Part shown: piece after piece, positions 1 through 9,330 of the stretch
Layout of the letters: every line of letters begins with the position of its first letter
Numbering within the stretch: position 1 is the first letter of the stretch
NCBI RefSeq assembly: GCF_016086655.4
Contig: NC_052140.2
Coordinates: forward strand, 12,834,001-12,898,000
Direction of reading: 5' to 3'
Source of the DNA: Lepeophtheirus salmonis
Taxonomy: Eukaryota; Arthropoda; Copepoda; Siphonostomatoida; Caligidae
DNA: 64,000 nt
The notes under the pieces: generated by a model
What the model was told of the DNA's origin: nothing
Database searches by the model: none
Seen by the model: only the letters and a program-made list of their open reading frames with translations
Position numbers and translations under genes: made by a program

Positions 1-3000
1 AAAAGCAAAAGTCACAATCTCAAGAAATACAAAAAGTGTTGGAATTACAGAAAGTTGCAATTGCTGAAAAAACAAGTGAAGTTATGATTGATTTAGAAAA
101 GGTAGAACCTGCCGTTATAGACGCACAACAAGCTGTCAAATCCATCAAGAAACAACATTTGGTTGAGGTGAGATCTATGTCCAATCCTCCTGCAATTGTT
201 AAGTTGGCACTTGAGTCCATTTGCCTTCTCTTGGGTGAATATACAACTGAATGGAAGGGCATACGATCAGTTACTATGAAGGATAACTTTATTCCTACCA
301 TTGTGAACTTTAATACTGATGACATAACGGATGATGTTCGTGAAAAAATGAAAATTAAATATCTTTCAAATCCTGACTACAACTACGAAAAGGTGAATAG
401 AGCTTCCATGGCTTGTGGACCTCTTGTGAAGTGGGCTATTGCTCAATTGTTATATGCTGACATGTTGAAGAGAGTTGAGCCTTTGAGAAATGAGTTACAG
501 TCCCTCAAGGATGCTGCTGAAGGAAAACAGAAGCATGCTGATGAAATGACCGACTTAATTTCAAAATTGGAGAAATCAATTAATAGTTACAAGGAAGAAT
601 ATGCTCAACTTATATCACAAGCAGAAGCAATCAAAAATGATCTTAAACATGTACAAGAAAAAGTTGATCGTTCAATGTCCCTCTTAAAATCCTTGGGAAT
701 TGAAAAGGATCGTTGGCAAGAAACAAGTGAAAATTTTAAATCTCAAATGTCTACTTTGGTTGGCGACGTATTCCTGTCCTCAGCCTTCTTATCATATGCT
801 GGATATTTTGATCAGCAACATCGTCAGAGTCTTTTCTTGAACTGGGCACATCATTTGGAAAAAGCCAACATATCATATAGAATTGATCTTGCAAGAACAG
901 AATTTTTGTCTGATCCTGATGAAAGACTCAAATGGCAAGCTAACTCTTTGCCAACAGATGATCTTTGTACTGAAAATGCCATCATGTTGAAACGTTTCAA
1001 CCGCTATCCGCTGATTATAGATCCCTCAGGCCAGGCCACTGAATTCATTCTTAATGAATATAAAGATCGTAAAATCACTAAAACTAGCTTTTTGGATGAT
1101 TCATTCCGGAAAAATCTTGAGTCTGCTCTTCGTTTTGGAAATCCTCTATTGGTGCAAGATGTTGAAAACTATGATCCTATTTTAAATCCTGTGCTCAATA
1201 GAGAATTACGTCGTACAGGTGGAAGAGTACTCATTACTCTGGGTGATCAAGATATCGATCTGTCTCCCACATTTACTATATTCTTATCAACGAGAGATCC
1301 CACAGTTGAATTTCCCCCAGATATTTGCTCAAGGGTTACTTTCGTTAATTTTACTGTTACAAGATCATCATTGCAAATGCAATGTCTTAATCAAGTTCTT
1401 AAGACTGAACGTCCGGATATTGATCAGAAGAGATCTGATCTATTGAAGCTCCAAGGAGAATTTCAACTGCGTCTACGGCACTTGGAAAAAGAGCTATTAC
1501 AATGTTTGAATGAAGCTAAAGGTCGTATTCTTGACGACAACACTGTCATTTCTACTCTTGAAAAGTTGAAACAAGAAGCAGCAGAAGTGAGTATGAAGGC
1601 CAATGACACTGAAGAAGTCATGAAGCAAATCGAAACGACAAGTCAACAATATACGGCTCTTGCATCAGCATGCAGCAGTATTTATTTCACAATTGACAAT
1701 CTGCATCAAATTCACTTCCTCTATCAGTATAGTCTACAGTTCTTTCTCGACATATTCCACAATGTTCTGGTGAACAACCCTGCCTTGAATAGTGTCACAG
1801 ATTATTCCCAACGGTTATCAATCATCACATCTCAATTATTTGAGTCATGCTTTCTCCGTGTTGCAAGGGGAATGCTCTATGACGATCGTATTGTTTTTGC
1901 CATTTTACTCTGTCGCATTTACTTGAGAGGCCTGAGTAGCGAAAATTCTTTGGAAAATGAGTTCTATTTCCTCCTTAGAGGTAAAGAAGCGGTTTCTGCC
2001 AAAGAAAAGATTCAATCCCTCACTGAAGATCAATCTCAAGCTGTAAGAGCGTTAATGACCAGATTTACTCCTTTTAAGTCTATGCTTAACAAATTGGATG
2101 ATGCGGAAGTTCAAAATTGGTTAGTTTCATCTAATGCCGAACAAAACGTTCCTAAGATGTGGGAAAGTTCTGATAGTGTTGCTCCTGCCATCAAGTCTAT
2201 GTATTCTCTTCTCTCAATTCAAGCTCTTCGACCCGATAGATTTATTGCTGCTGCTAATCAATTCGTGGGCATAGTTCTTGGAGAAAAGTTTACTCATGCT
2301 GGTGAAAAAGAAATCGACTTATCATCTGTTGTGGAGAGTCAAGTAAAAGCTAGTACTCCAATTCTCATGTGCTCAGTTCTGGGGTATGATGCTTCAGAAA
2401 GGGTAGATGATTTAGCTGCTGAATTGAGCAAGGGAATGACAAGCATTGCTATAGGATCTGAAGAAGGATTTAATCAAGCTGAGAAAGCAATTAACACTGC
2501 GGTTAAAAGTGGTCGTTGGGTCATGCTGAAAAATGTACATTTGGCCCCTGCATGGTTGGTTACCCTGGAGAAGAAACTTCACTCATTGCAACCACATCCT
2601 ACATTTAGGCTATTTTTAACTTGTGAAATTAATCCTAAAATCCCAGTGAATCTTTTGAGAGCGAGTAGAATATTCACGTTCGAACCTCCTCCTGGTATTA
2701 GAGCGAATCTACTAAGAACTTTCGCTACGATTCCGGCTTCACGGATGATGAAACCTCCTAATGAAAGAGCTCGATTATATTTTACTTTGGCTTGGTTCCA
2801 CGCTATAGTTCAAGAGCGTTTAAGATATGCGCCTCTTGGCTGGTCAAAGACCTATGAGTTCAATGAATCTGACTTGCGTGTTGCTTGTGACATGTTGGAT
2901 ACATGGATTGATACAACATCAATGGGAAGAACCAATCTTCCCCCAGAGAAGGTACCATGGAAAGCAATGAGAACTCTACTCTCACAATGTATTTATGGTG

Positions 3001-4187
3001 GAAAAATTGACAATGAATTTGATCAGCGATTACTATCAACATTCCTGGATGAACTATTCTCTGTGAAGAGTTTTGAGCCTGAGTTTGTTTTGATCAAGGG
3101 AAGTGAGAACGAAAATATAGTCATGCCAGAAGGTATTCGTCGAGATCAATTTTTATCATGGGTTGAACAATTGGCTGACAGACAATCTCCTGAATGGTTA
3201 GGACTCCCGAATAATGCTGAAACAGTACTGCTGACAAGTAAAGGACATGATACCATTAAGAAATTATTGAAGATGCAGCAGATAGATGATGATGATGACG
3301 AACTTGATGATCGATTCGATGAACATATTGATGAAACCAAAGATTCGAAGAGACCTGCTTGGATGAGAACTCTTCATGAGTCGGCATCAACGTGGTTAAG
3401 TCTCCTTCCTGAAGATTTAACTCCTCTTCGTAGGACTGCGGACAATATTAAAGATCCTCTCTACCGTTTCTTTGAAAGAGAGGTGAACACTGGTTGTAAG
3501 ATACTAGGAATAGTTCGTACGGATCTGAGTGATGTCGTGGACATAACCGAAAATAAGAAGAAACAAACCAATTATCACCGTAGTATAATTTCTGACTTGA
3601 CTCGAGGAATGATTCCGAAATCTTGGAAACAGTACAAGATTCCTTTGAATGCAACAGTTATCGACTGGATCAAGGATTTCAGTCAAAGGATTCAGCAACT
3701 ACGAATGGTCTCAAAAACGGTCGTAGAACGAACAGCAAGTGCATTGAAATCCGTGACCGTTTGGTTGGGTGGATTATTTAATCCAGAGGCCTATATTACT
3801 GCAACTCGGCAATACGTTTCTCAAGCCAATTCATGGTCTCTTGAAGAACTCTACTTGGATATATTAATTGGAGATGAAGGGGATACACCCTCTCTTGATG
3901 ATTTCTCCTTCGGATTAGAAAAATTAAAACTTCAAGGAGCAACTTGCTATGGTAATAAATTAAAAATAAGTTCCATCATTGTGACGGATCTTCACATCAC
4001 TCGTCTTCGATGGCTGCGACAACAAGATAAAGAAGCAACGGTCAATCGTATTACTCTTCCAGTTTATCTCAACGCCACAAGATCTGATATTCTATTCACG
4101 GCGGACTTCTCCATTGCTCCAGGTCAAGAAAAGCACACTTTCTTCGAAAGGGGTGTCGCACTTATTGCAAGCAACAATCTAAACTAA
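1..4187 (+). CDS. DYNC1H1: Cytoplasmic dynein 1 heavy chain, C-terminal third (5' partial)
   Basis: Motor subunit of cytoplasmic dynein 1, the minus-end-directed microtubule motor. The frame is already open at base 3, so the gene begins upstream of the window; a single uninterrupted exon of about 1395 codons ends at TAA 4185-4187. Counting residues from the codon at 36: the stalk and microtubule-binding domain lie at ~45-145 (VRSMSNPPAIVKLALES), the second stalk coiled coil at ~145-230, AAA5 with the degenerate P-loop segment PLIIDPSGQATEF at ~325-337, AAA6 with GRWVMLKNVHLAP near 825, and the C-terminal domain thereafter. Identity to metazoan cytoplasmic dynein (not axonemal) is high from end to end. 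An acidic run rich in Asp sits at ~1083-1095 in the C-terminal domain, where other dyneins are also acidic. No frameshift or stop was found. A weak poly(A) signal ATTAAA lies at 4243-4248. Confidence 0.97.
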   Translation, partial: KQKSQSQEIQKVLELQKVAIAEKTSEVMIDLEKVEPAVIDAQQAVKSIKKQHLVEVRSMSNPPAIVKLALESICLLLGEYTTEWKGIRSVTMKDNFIPTIVNFNTDDITDDVREKMKIKYLSNPDYNYEKVNRASMACGPLVKWAIAQLLYADMLKRVEPLRNELQSLKDAAEGKQKHADEMTDLISKLEKSINSYKEEYAQLISQAEAIKNDLKHVQEKVDRSMSLLKSLGIEKDRWQETSENFKSQMSTLVGDVFLSSAFLSYAGYFDQQHRQSLFLNWAHHLEKANISYRIDLARTEFLSDPDERLKWQANSLPTDDLCTENAIMLKRFNRYPLIIDPSGQATEFILNEYKDRKITKTSFLDDSFRKNLESALRFGNPLLVQDVENYDPILNPVLNRELRRTGGRVLITLGDQDIDLSPTFTIFLSTRDPTVEFPPDICSRVTFVNFTVTRSSLQMQCLNQVLKTERPDIDQKRSDLLKLQGEFQLRLRHLEKELLQCLNEAKGRILDDNTVISTLEKLKQEAAEVSMKANDTEEVMKQIETTSQQYTALASACSSIYFTIDNLHQIHFLYQYSLQFFLDIFHNVLVNNPALNSVTDYSQRLSIITSQLFESCFLRVARGMLYDDRIVFAILLCRIYLRGLSSENSLENEFYFLLRGKEAVSAKEKIQSLTEDQSQAVRALMTRFTPFKSMLNKLDDAEVQNWLVSSNAEQNVPKMWESSDSVAPAIKSMYSLLSIQALRPDRFIAAANQFVGIVLGEKFTHAGEKEIDLSSVVESQVKASTPILMCSVLGYDASERVDDLAAELSKGMTSIAIGSEEGFNQAEKAINTAVKSGRWVMLKNVHLAPAWLVTLEKKLHSLQPHPTFRLFLTCEINPKIPVNLLRASRIFTFEPPPGIRANLLRTFATIPASRMMKPPNERARLYFTLAWFHAIVQERLRYAPLGWSKTYEFNESDLRVACDMLDTWIDTTSMGRTNLPPEKVPWKAMRTLLSQCIYGGKIDNEFDQRLLSTFLDELFSVKSFEPEFVLIKGSENENIVMPEGIRRDQFLSWVEQLADRQSPEWLGLPNNAETVLLTSKGHDTIKKLLKMQQIDDDDDELDDRFDEHIDETKDSKRPAWMRTLHESASTWLSLLPEDLTPLRRTADNIKDPLYRFFEREVNTGCKILGIVRTDLSDVVDITENKKKQTNYHRSIISDLTRGMIPKSWKQYKIPLNATVIDWIKDFSQRIQQLRMVSKTVVERTASALKSVTVWLGGLFNPEAYITATRQYVSQANSWSLEELYLDILIGDEGDTPSLDDFSFGLEKLKLQGATCYGNKLKISSIIVTDLHITRLRWLRQQDKEATVNRITLPVYLNATRSDILFTADFSIAPGQEKHTFFERGVALIASNNLN

Positions 4188-4242
4188 ATGCATATTTTTA
4201 ACCCCTAAATGTATAATGTATTTAAATGTATGTATATCTTGA

Positions 4243-4248
4243 ATTAAA
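4243..4248 (+). terminator. Candidate poly(A) signal ATTAAA for the dynein heavy chain
   Basis: ATTAAA lies 56 bases after the dynein stop codon in an A/T-rich 3' flank. It is the common variant of AATAAA. In sequence this AT-rich the hexamer can occur by chance, so only its position supports it. Confidence 0.35.
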
Positions 4249-4634
4249 ATATATGTATAGAATAGTCATAATTATTATGCTGTTTTAATTCTCGTAATTG
4301 CTCAAATTTACGGAAAATTTGGGTGCCGTATATATTTTCATTCATTAGAAAAAAAAAAGTTCCAATTATAGTTTACTCTTATCGATATATTTTCTGTTTT
4401 CTGTTAGAATGTCATGAAATTTTGTTCATAATACATAGAGTTAACACTTTTGTAAGGAAAAAACACAGTTTATAAATTAAAAAAGAAAAAACGGTTGTAT
4501 TATGCTCTGTTTCTTCTTTTTTGTTAATTATTTACTAGGTCATAGTGGTGTTAACTTCACCCTTTGAAGTAAGCATTGTCGCCTCTCTTTGGTATAAATT
4601 AATTTTTAAATGCCTAATCCTATGATTATATTTG

Positions 4635-5163
4635 AACGGTGGCGTTGCTAGCCCCCTTATTGGGAGGTGGTGGCCACCCTTAAAGTTTCTGAAGCCCCCT
4701 CCCCCAATAAAAGAAAAATACCATATCTTATATATATTTCAAGTCTTTTTTGGTTATCACACATATAATCCAAAATGGTCGAACAAATCACTCTGAAATT
4801 TAGCAAGTAGATGTAAAAAATAACTGAAGATGTGCCTATAATATTTATTAAATCTTCTGAGGTCATTAAAATCCGTTTTTGAGCCAAATAAAACCTTATC
4901 CTTCTATTTATATATGGTATGAGGCAATGTATAGCTACACTTTTAATAAATCTTGACATTAATACTTAGTTAATGTCTACTAATTATTCCATTCTCTCTG
5001 TTTCTTTCCTTTTCTTCCTCTATATCCATCTAGATATCCTTCGTCTTTTTTCTTCTATATATATATATAATAAATCTATTTATTTAAGTAATTATATAGC
5101 GGCGTTGATAATATTCGGGGCTAAGGCCCCTTCCCAAATCATGAAAGCAAGCAACACACCTGT
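4635..5163. repeat. Short inverted-repeat element, family C (copy 1)
   Basis: About 530 bases running from GGTGGCGTTGCTAGCCCC to an imperfect inverted end AAGCAAGCAACACACCTG. Inside are landmarks that recur elsewhere in the window: AAATTTAGCAAGTAGA (again near 21885 and 58640), a C/T-rich stretch (again near 21960 and 59260), and the 3' part GGGGCTAAGGCCCCTTCCC (again near 29040 and 60340). No coding potential was seen. It reads as a non-autonomous DNA transposon, but the superfamily is not clear. Confidence 0.6.
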
Positions 5164-5950
5164 ATGTGATTATAGGGGCATTCCATGTCAAATCAACGAG
5201 GGAATGTCACCCGAACCTCTCAAATTGAGATGATTTTCGACACTCAAGCTCTAATTCATGAGTAAATTAAGTGTGCCAAATTTCAACACATAATTCTGAT
5301 ATATAGATATTCGTCTCAGACCAAAATTTTCAACGTCACTTAAATCTCTTTTTACCGGAGGCTATTTTTTCTTGTATATTTGTTGATCCAAAAGAGCTAA
5401 TAGCCTCTTACGTCGTGTAAACAGACATTAAAGCGACGTTGAAATTTTTGTGTCTTTAAAAACTTTACTTAACGTTACACTAAATAACTAACTTCGAAGG
5501 TAATTTCATAATGAGTTCAAATGTTTATGGACCATTTCATAAAATAAACTTCTAAATTTCAATTAAGTATATACATTGAATTAATATGTATTCTATGTAG
5601 GTCATGAAATAATTAAGTATTATGAGGTTCTGTCAAATTTTCTATATTAGTCAAACTAAAGAAAGTGTTAGGTGCACATCACTATTCTACATCTCCTTCG
5701 TTTCAAAACTCTTTTGATTGAGTATTTTGAGTTCTTATAGACACTTTTGCCCCCTCCACAGCTCTGATGCGAGCCCTCTTGACTACATATATCAATGATT
5801 TGTAAATAAATAAAAATTAAGATATTTATTCTAAAAAGGAAAAAATTATTAAAAAAAGTTAAATACACAGCTTAGGTTATATAGGTAGTTTAGGCCCCTA
5901 AAATATCTTGTAAAAAAAAAAAAAAAAAAAGAAGACCTATTTAGGATTGT
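5164..5950. other. AT-rich intergenic sequence, nothing recognised
   Basis: No ORF with protein-like composition on either strand. A poly(A) tract lies near 5913-5930. There is no internal duplication that I could see. Confidence 0.5.
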
Positions 5951-5964
5951 AAATTTGAAACATT

Positions 5965-6770
5965 TTTAGGTTGCGACTTTTGTTGTTGTTGGCAACCTGA
6001 ACAATATTTTTTATTTCCTCAAGCTGTTATCATTATTCTTTTATTCTTGAGAAGATAACATTTAAGTATTGAGTAACTACGTGTGAGTATGCTCTTAAAA
6101 AGGGAGAGTTAAGGTGGGTTGATTAAAGTGCTTACGCACAATTTAGCACGCATTTCTTCTTCCTTTTTTTAAATTATTATTATTCTTCTTCTATAGTAAC
6201 TTTTTTATTTTCGAAAATAATTTATGAAGTGAAGTGCAATAATAATAATAGAAAGGGAGAAATTATGCGTGCATAATGATTGCGTAAGGACTACAGTGAA
6301 CCCACCTCAACCATAGAATTAATGATGTAAATCCAGTGTGGTTTTTGTAAGTGGTAATATTAAGAAGGAATTTTCATGTTCCTTAACAGTTATCATTAGT
6401 ATTTAATTCTTGAGTAGTAAAGATATTTTCCTAAATAGGTTCAATTATATTCAAAACTTGATTGAACGTTCGTGTGTGCTCATAAAAGACCGAATGTAAC
6501 CCTGAAGATTTGTTTCGGAGATATAATTGTAAGTCCTTGTTGGATTCAAAGTAGAACTCGGGATCGATATCTGAGTAATTCTAGCAAATATCCTAGTTTA
6601 TATCCTTTTCTCATTCCTCCCTTGTCACAGCAGACTGTAGTTGATCTAATGAAACGTGTTGAGCATAATTCTTTCTCTCCTCCAAAACATTCTTCAAATC
6701 GTCAGGGTTACCATGTTGATCTTTGGTTTCTTTTTTTAACATGCCCATTCTAAACTGGATTTTCATCATT
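5965..6770 (+). repeat. Repeat family B, copy interrupted by a foldback element
   Basis: Dispersed repeat alignable by eye with 14302-14765 and 14816-15180 in the same orientation, and with 8040-8265, 17293-17480 and 51975-52235 in reverse. Landmarks are GTGTGAGTATGCTC, TAAGTCCTTGTTGGA and CAAAACATTCTTCAAAT. The copy is split by the inverted-repeat element at 6111-6312. The family carries no convincing ORF and its superfamily is unknown. Confidence 0.6.
6111..6312. mobile_element. Foldback MITE of about 200 bases with ~45-base imperfect arms
   Basis: The left arm AAGGTGGGTT...GTGCTTACGCACAATTTAGCACGCAT and the right arm ATGCGTGCATAATGATTGCGTAAGGAC...AACCCACCT are reverse complements with few mismatches. 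The A/T-rich loop carries AATAATAATAATAG-type repeats. It sits inside a family B repeat and so inserted after it. No protein is encoded. Confidence 0.65.
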
Positions 6771-7089
6771 ACATATAATACTTTAAACTTGTAAGTAAAG
6801 ACTATGTCGTGCCCGCTACAAATGGAGTAGAAGAACTGAGAAATTACTACAATGACATAACATATCTTCATAGAGGTTTCTAGTATTATATACCTTAACA
6901 CAGATGATTTATTAGGGAGTTATCTTCTATTTTATTAAAGCAACTTTTTTCTATTTGTTGACCCCTAATGACATACTTAGAGTAATTTGAGGTACTATCG
7001 CTGGTTATTAATGAATCATTAAGTGTCAAGTAAAAATGGGGAAAACGATCAGCTTTTAACTTGAATATGGCGAAAGTTGTGGCCATATG

Positions 7090-7990
7090 CGAAGTTAGCA
7101 GTAAGGTTTACATATCTACTACTGTTAGGCTGTGGTCTGTTAATCCTAGGTTAGTCTAAGATTGCTATAATTTTAATTATTCAGTCCAACAGTGGTCTAT
7201 CCAGGTCTCGTAGTACAATTCGGTCTACAAAAATTGATCTTGGTACATCAAGAAGTCCATTACAGGCCCATAGAGCCAAGAAGAAAGAAAACCTTTTAAT
7301 ACCCAACAATATGGGTGACTTCTTACCTGCCTGAATGTGCCCCTCCTCCAGCCTGACCACAACACCCTTGACTTTTTAGGTTGATATGTCTTGGAGAAGA
7401 ATGTTTTTTGCTCCTTTCATTAAAATTTGGATGAGCTCGAAAAATGTCATCAAGGACACGGCCTTAATGCTCAATAGTTGCCAATCTTTTTGCCGGCGTA
7501 TCGAGGCTATTATTGCTTGTGAAGGAAGACATATTGAATTTAAAATATAGCTAAATATAGTATTTAAACATATCCCAATTTGGTTTTGAGTTGTCTTTTC
7601 TCGATTCCATAAAAGCAACGTTGTTCGTGCTTTATTAAGTTTTGGGTACCCATTCCGTAGTTTTTTGAAAATTAAAATTATAAAGAATAAAAAGTTTTAA
7701 TCCAGTTACTAATAGTTATTGTTTTTCTTACCATAATAATAATTTGTTCTCTAATAAAGGATCAAAGATTGCTTTTGTAAGTAAACAAGCGTCTACAGGG
7801 ATGTTCTAAATTAATGAAACATATGTCTAATCGTAAAACATTGTTAAATTATAATATTTAGGCGGGAAAAGTACAAATATAATATATTACAAATATTTAA
7901 TAGTATAATATATTAAAATTTCATTCGAAATGATTGACATTTGTCTGAAACATGGCCTAAAAACTATTCACAGCACTAGAACAGCTGGCA
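7090..7990. other. Intergenic sequence, no gene recognised
   Basis: Contains a GGTCT-rich patch at 7130-7260 (ggtctgt, ggtctat, ggtctcg, ggtctac) that resembles the inside of the family A elements at 17505 and 26415, then A/T-rich sequence. The open frames here lack any recognisable motif. Confidence 0.4.
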
Positions 7991-8019
7991 CGCACCATGT
8001 CCTTAGGGGCATGCAACCT

Positions 8020-8330
8020 CAAAACCGTGTTTAATCATGGGCATGTTAAAAAAAAGAAACCGAAAATCATCATGGTAACCCTGACAATTTGAAGAATGTT
8101 TCGGAGAAGAACAGCTTAGCTGTTATGATATTTCATTAGATCAGCGATAATCAACTGTGACAAAGGAAAGGGAGAGAAGGAAATAAACAGGGATTGCTCC
8201 GATGTAGATCCTCAATTCTACTCTGAGTCCAACACGGACTTACAATTAGAAATCCGCAAAAGAAAATTCAGATTACCAGCACGAAAAAAGCGGATGAGGT
8301 AAAAAGTACAGCGGATTTTCATTCATCACT
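8020..8330 (-). repeat. Repeat family B, reverse-oriented copy
   Basis: Reverse complement of the 3' half of the repeat at 6330-6770: AACCCTGACAATTTGAAGAA, then ATTAGATCAGCGATAATCAACTGT, GATCCTCAATTCTACTCTGA and CGGACTTACAATTA. It is cleaner than the copies at 17293 and 51975. No coding sequence. Confidence 0.55.
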
Positions 8331-8708
8331 AATGATAGAGATATCCTGAAACTCTTCTGGGATCCATTGAAGTACCTTACTCTTTAAGAAGTCCAGGTAT
8401 ATTTCCGTATTGCTTTTTACACTCTTTGAACCAAATTTTTTCTTTTAACCCAAAAATCATGATTTAGAGTGCACTAATTTCGAACTTGTACAAGTTTCAA
8501 TTTCGTCTTCTTAAAATGCATTATTGTATTAGAACATTGATCATTCTAATAATAAACTATATATTGATACTATCATTTCAGTTTCTACATATTAAAGGTA
8601 CATGGTTATTATAGCTGTGGACATCTAAACTTTACAATGTGCCACAGAAGACTCATATTTTAGTAATTATTATTAAAATAGACAAAAATTACATAATTAA
8701 TAGTATGG

Positions 8709-8800
8709 AATGATAGTGGTTCTCAAATGGGGGAACGCAGATCCCTTGGGATACTTGGAGACACTCCTGGGGGTACTTGAGATTTTGAAAGAATATTTTA
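8709..8800 (+). repeat. hAT-like transposon terminus
   Basis: AGTGGTTCTCAAATGGGGGA followed by repeated ...GGGGGTAC-type motifs resembles the conserved outer end of hAT transposons (CAGTGGTTCTCAAA...GGGTACG type; family knowledge). The other end and the target duplication were not located. Confidence 0.45.
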
Positions 8801-9156
8801 AAAGTGTTACATAACTCAGTGCAACCGAAGGGGGGTGGGGTGGAGGGACTACAGCCCACTCCCTTCGCTGTAGCCAAATTAAGGAATTTTTGTTTGTTAA
8901 TAGAAAATTGAATATTTGAATTATTTTCCAAAAAATTGAAATTTCATTTCATTTTCTGTGAATAGCTATGGATTTTTAAATTCAATTATTGCATAGAGCA
9001 TTATTGAAGAAATTACAATTCCTAAGGTAAGACATTACGTCTTATTATCTCAAGACTAATGTACTTCTCCATTAGATTCAAGTAGATGGCACGTTCCCAA
9101 AAAAGCATTGATGACATAGGAGATGTTAATTGTAGTTCAGTTTACGTCAATAGAGA

Positions 9157-9330
9157 ATGAATAAAGTGCTTTTACTTCTATGTGTGTTAATCCTCTGCTT
9201 CATGGGGAATGTTCACGGAGGCGGGAGGAAACGAAGAAGGAAGACAATTGAGGAAATTTCAGAGAGCTCAATCTCTACGATTGTGGAGGCAAATGCTTAC
9301 GTTGCAGTATTGTTTCACGATGCGTCTAGG
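9157..9330 (+). CDS. Thioredoxin-like gene, exon 1 (signal peptide)
   Basis: 58 codons from ATG 9157, ending CGTCTAGG before the donor GTAATT at 9331, phase 0. The ATG is chosen because the strong signal peptide starts directly at it. Without splicing the frame would stop four codons later. Confidence 0.8.
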
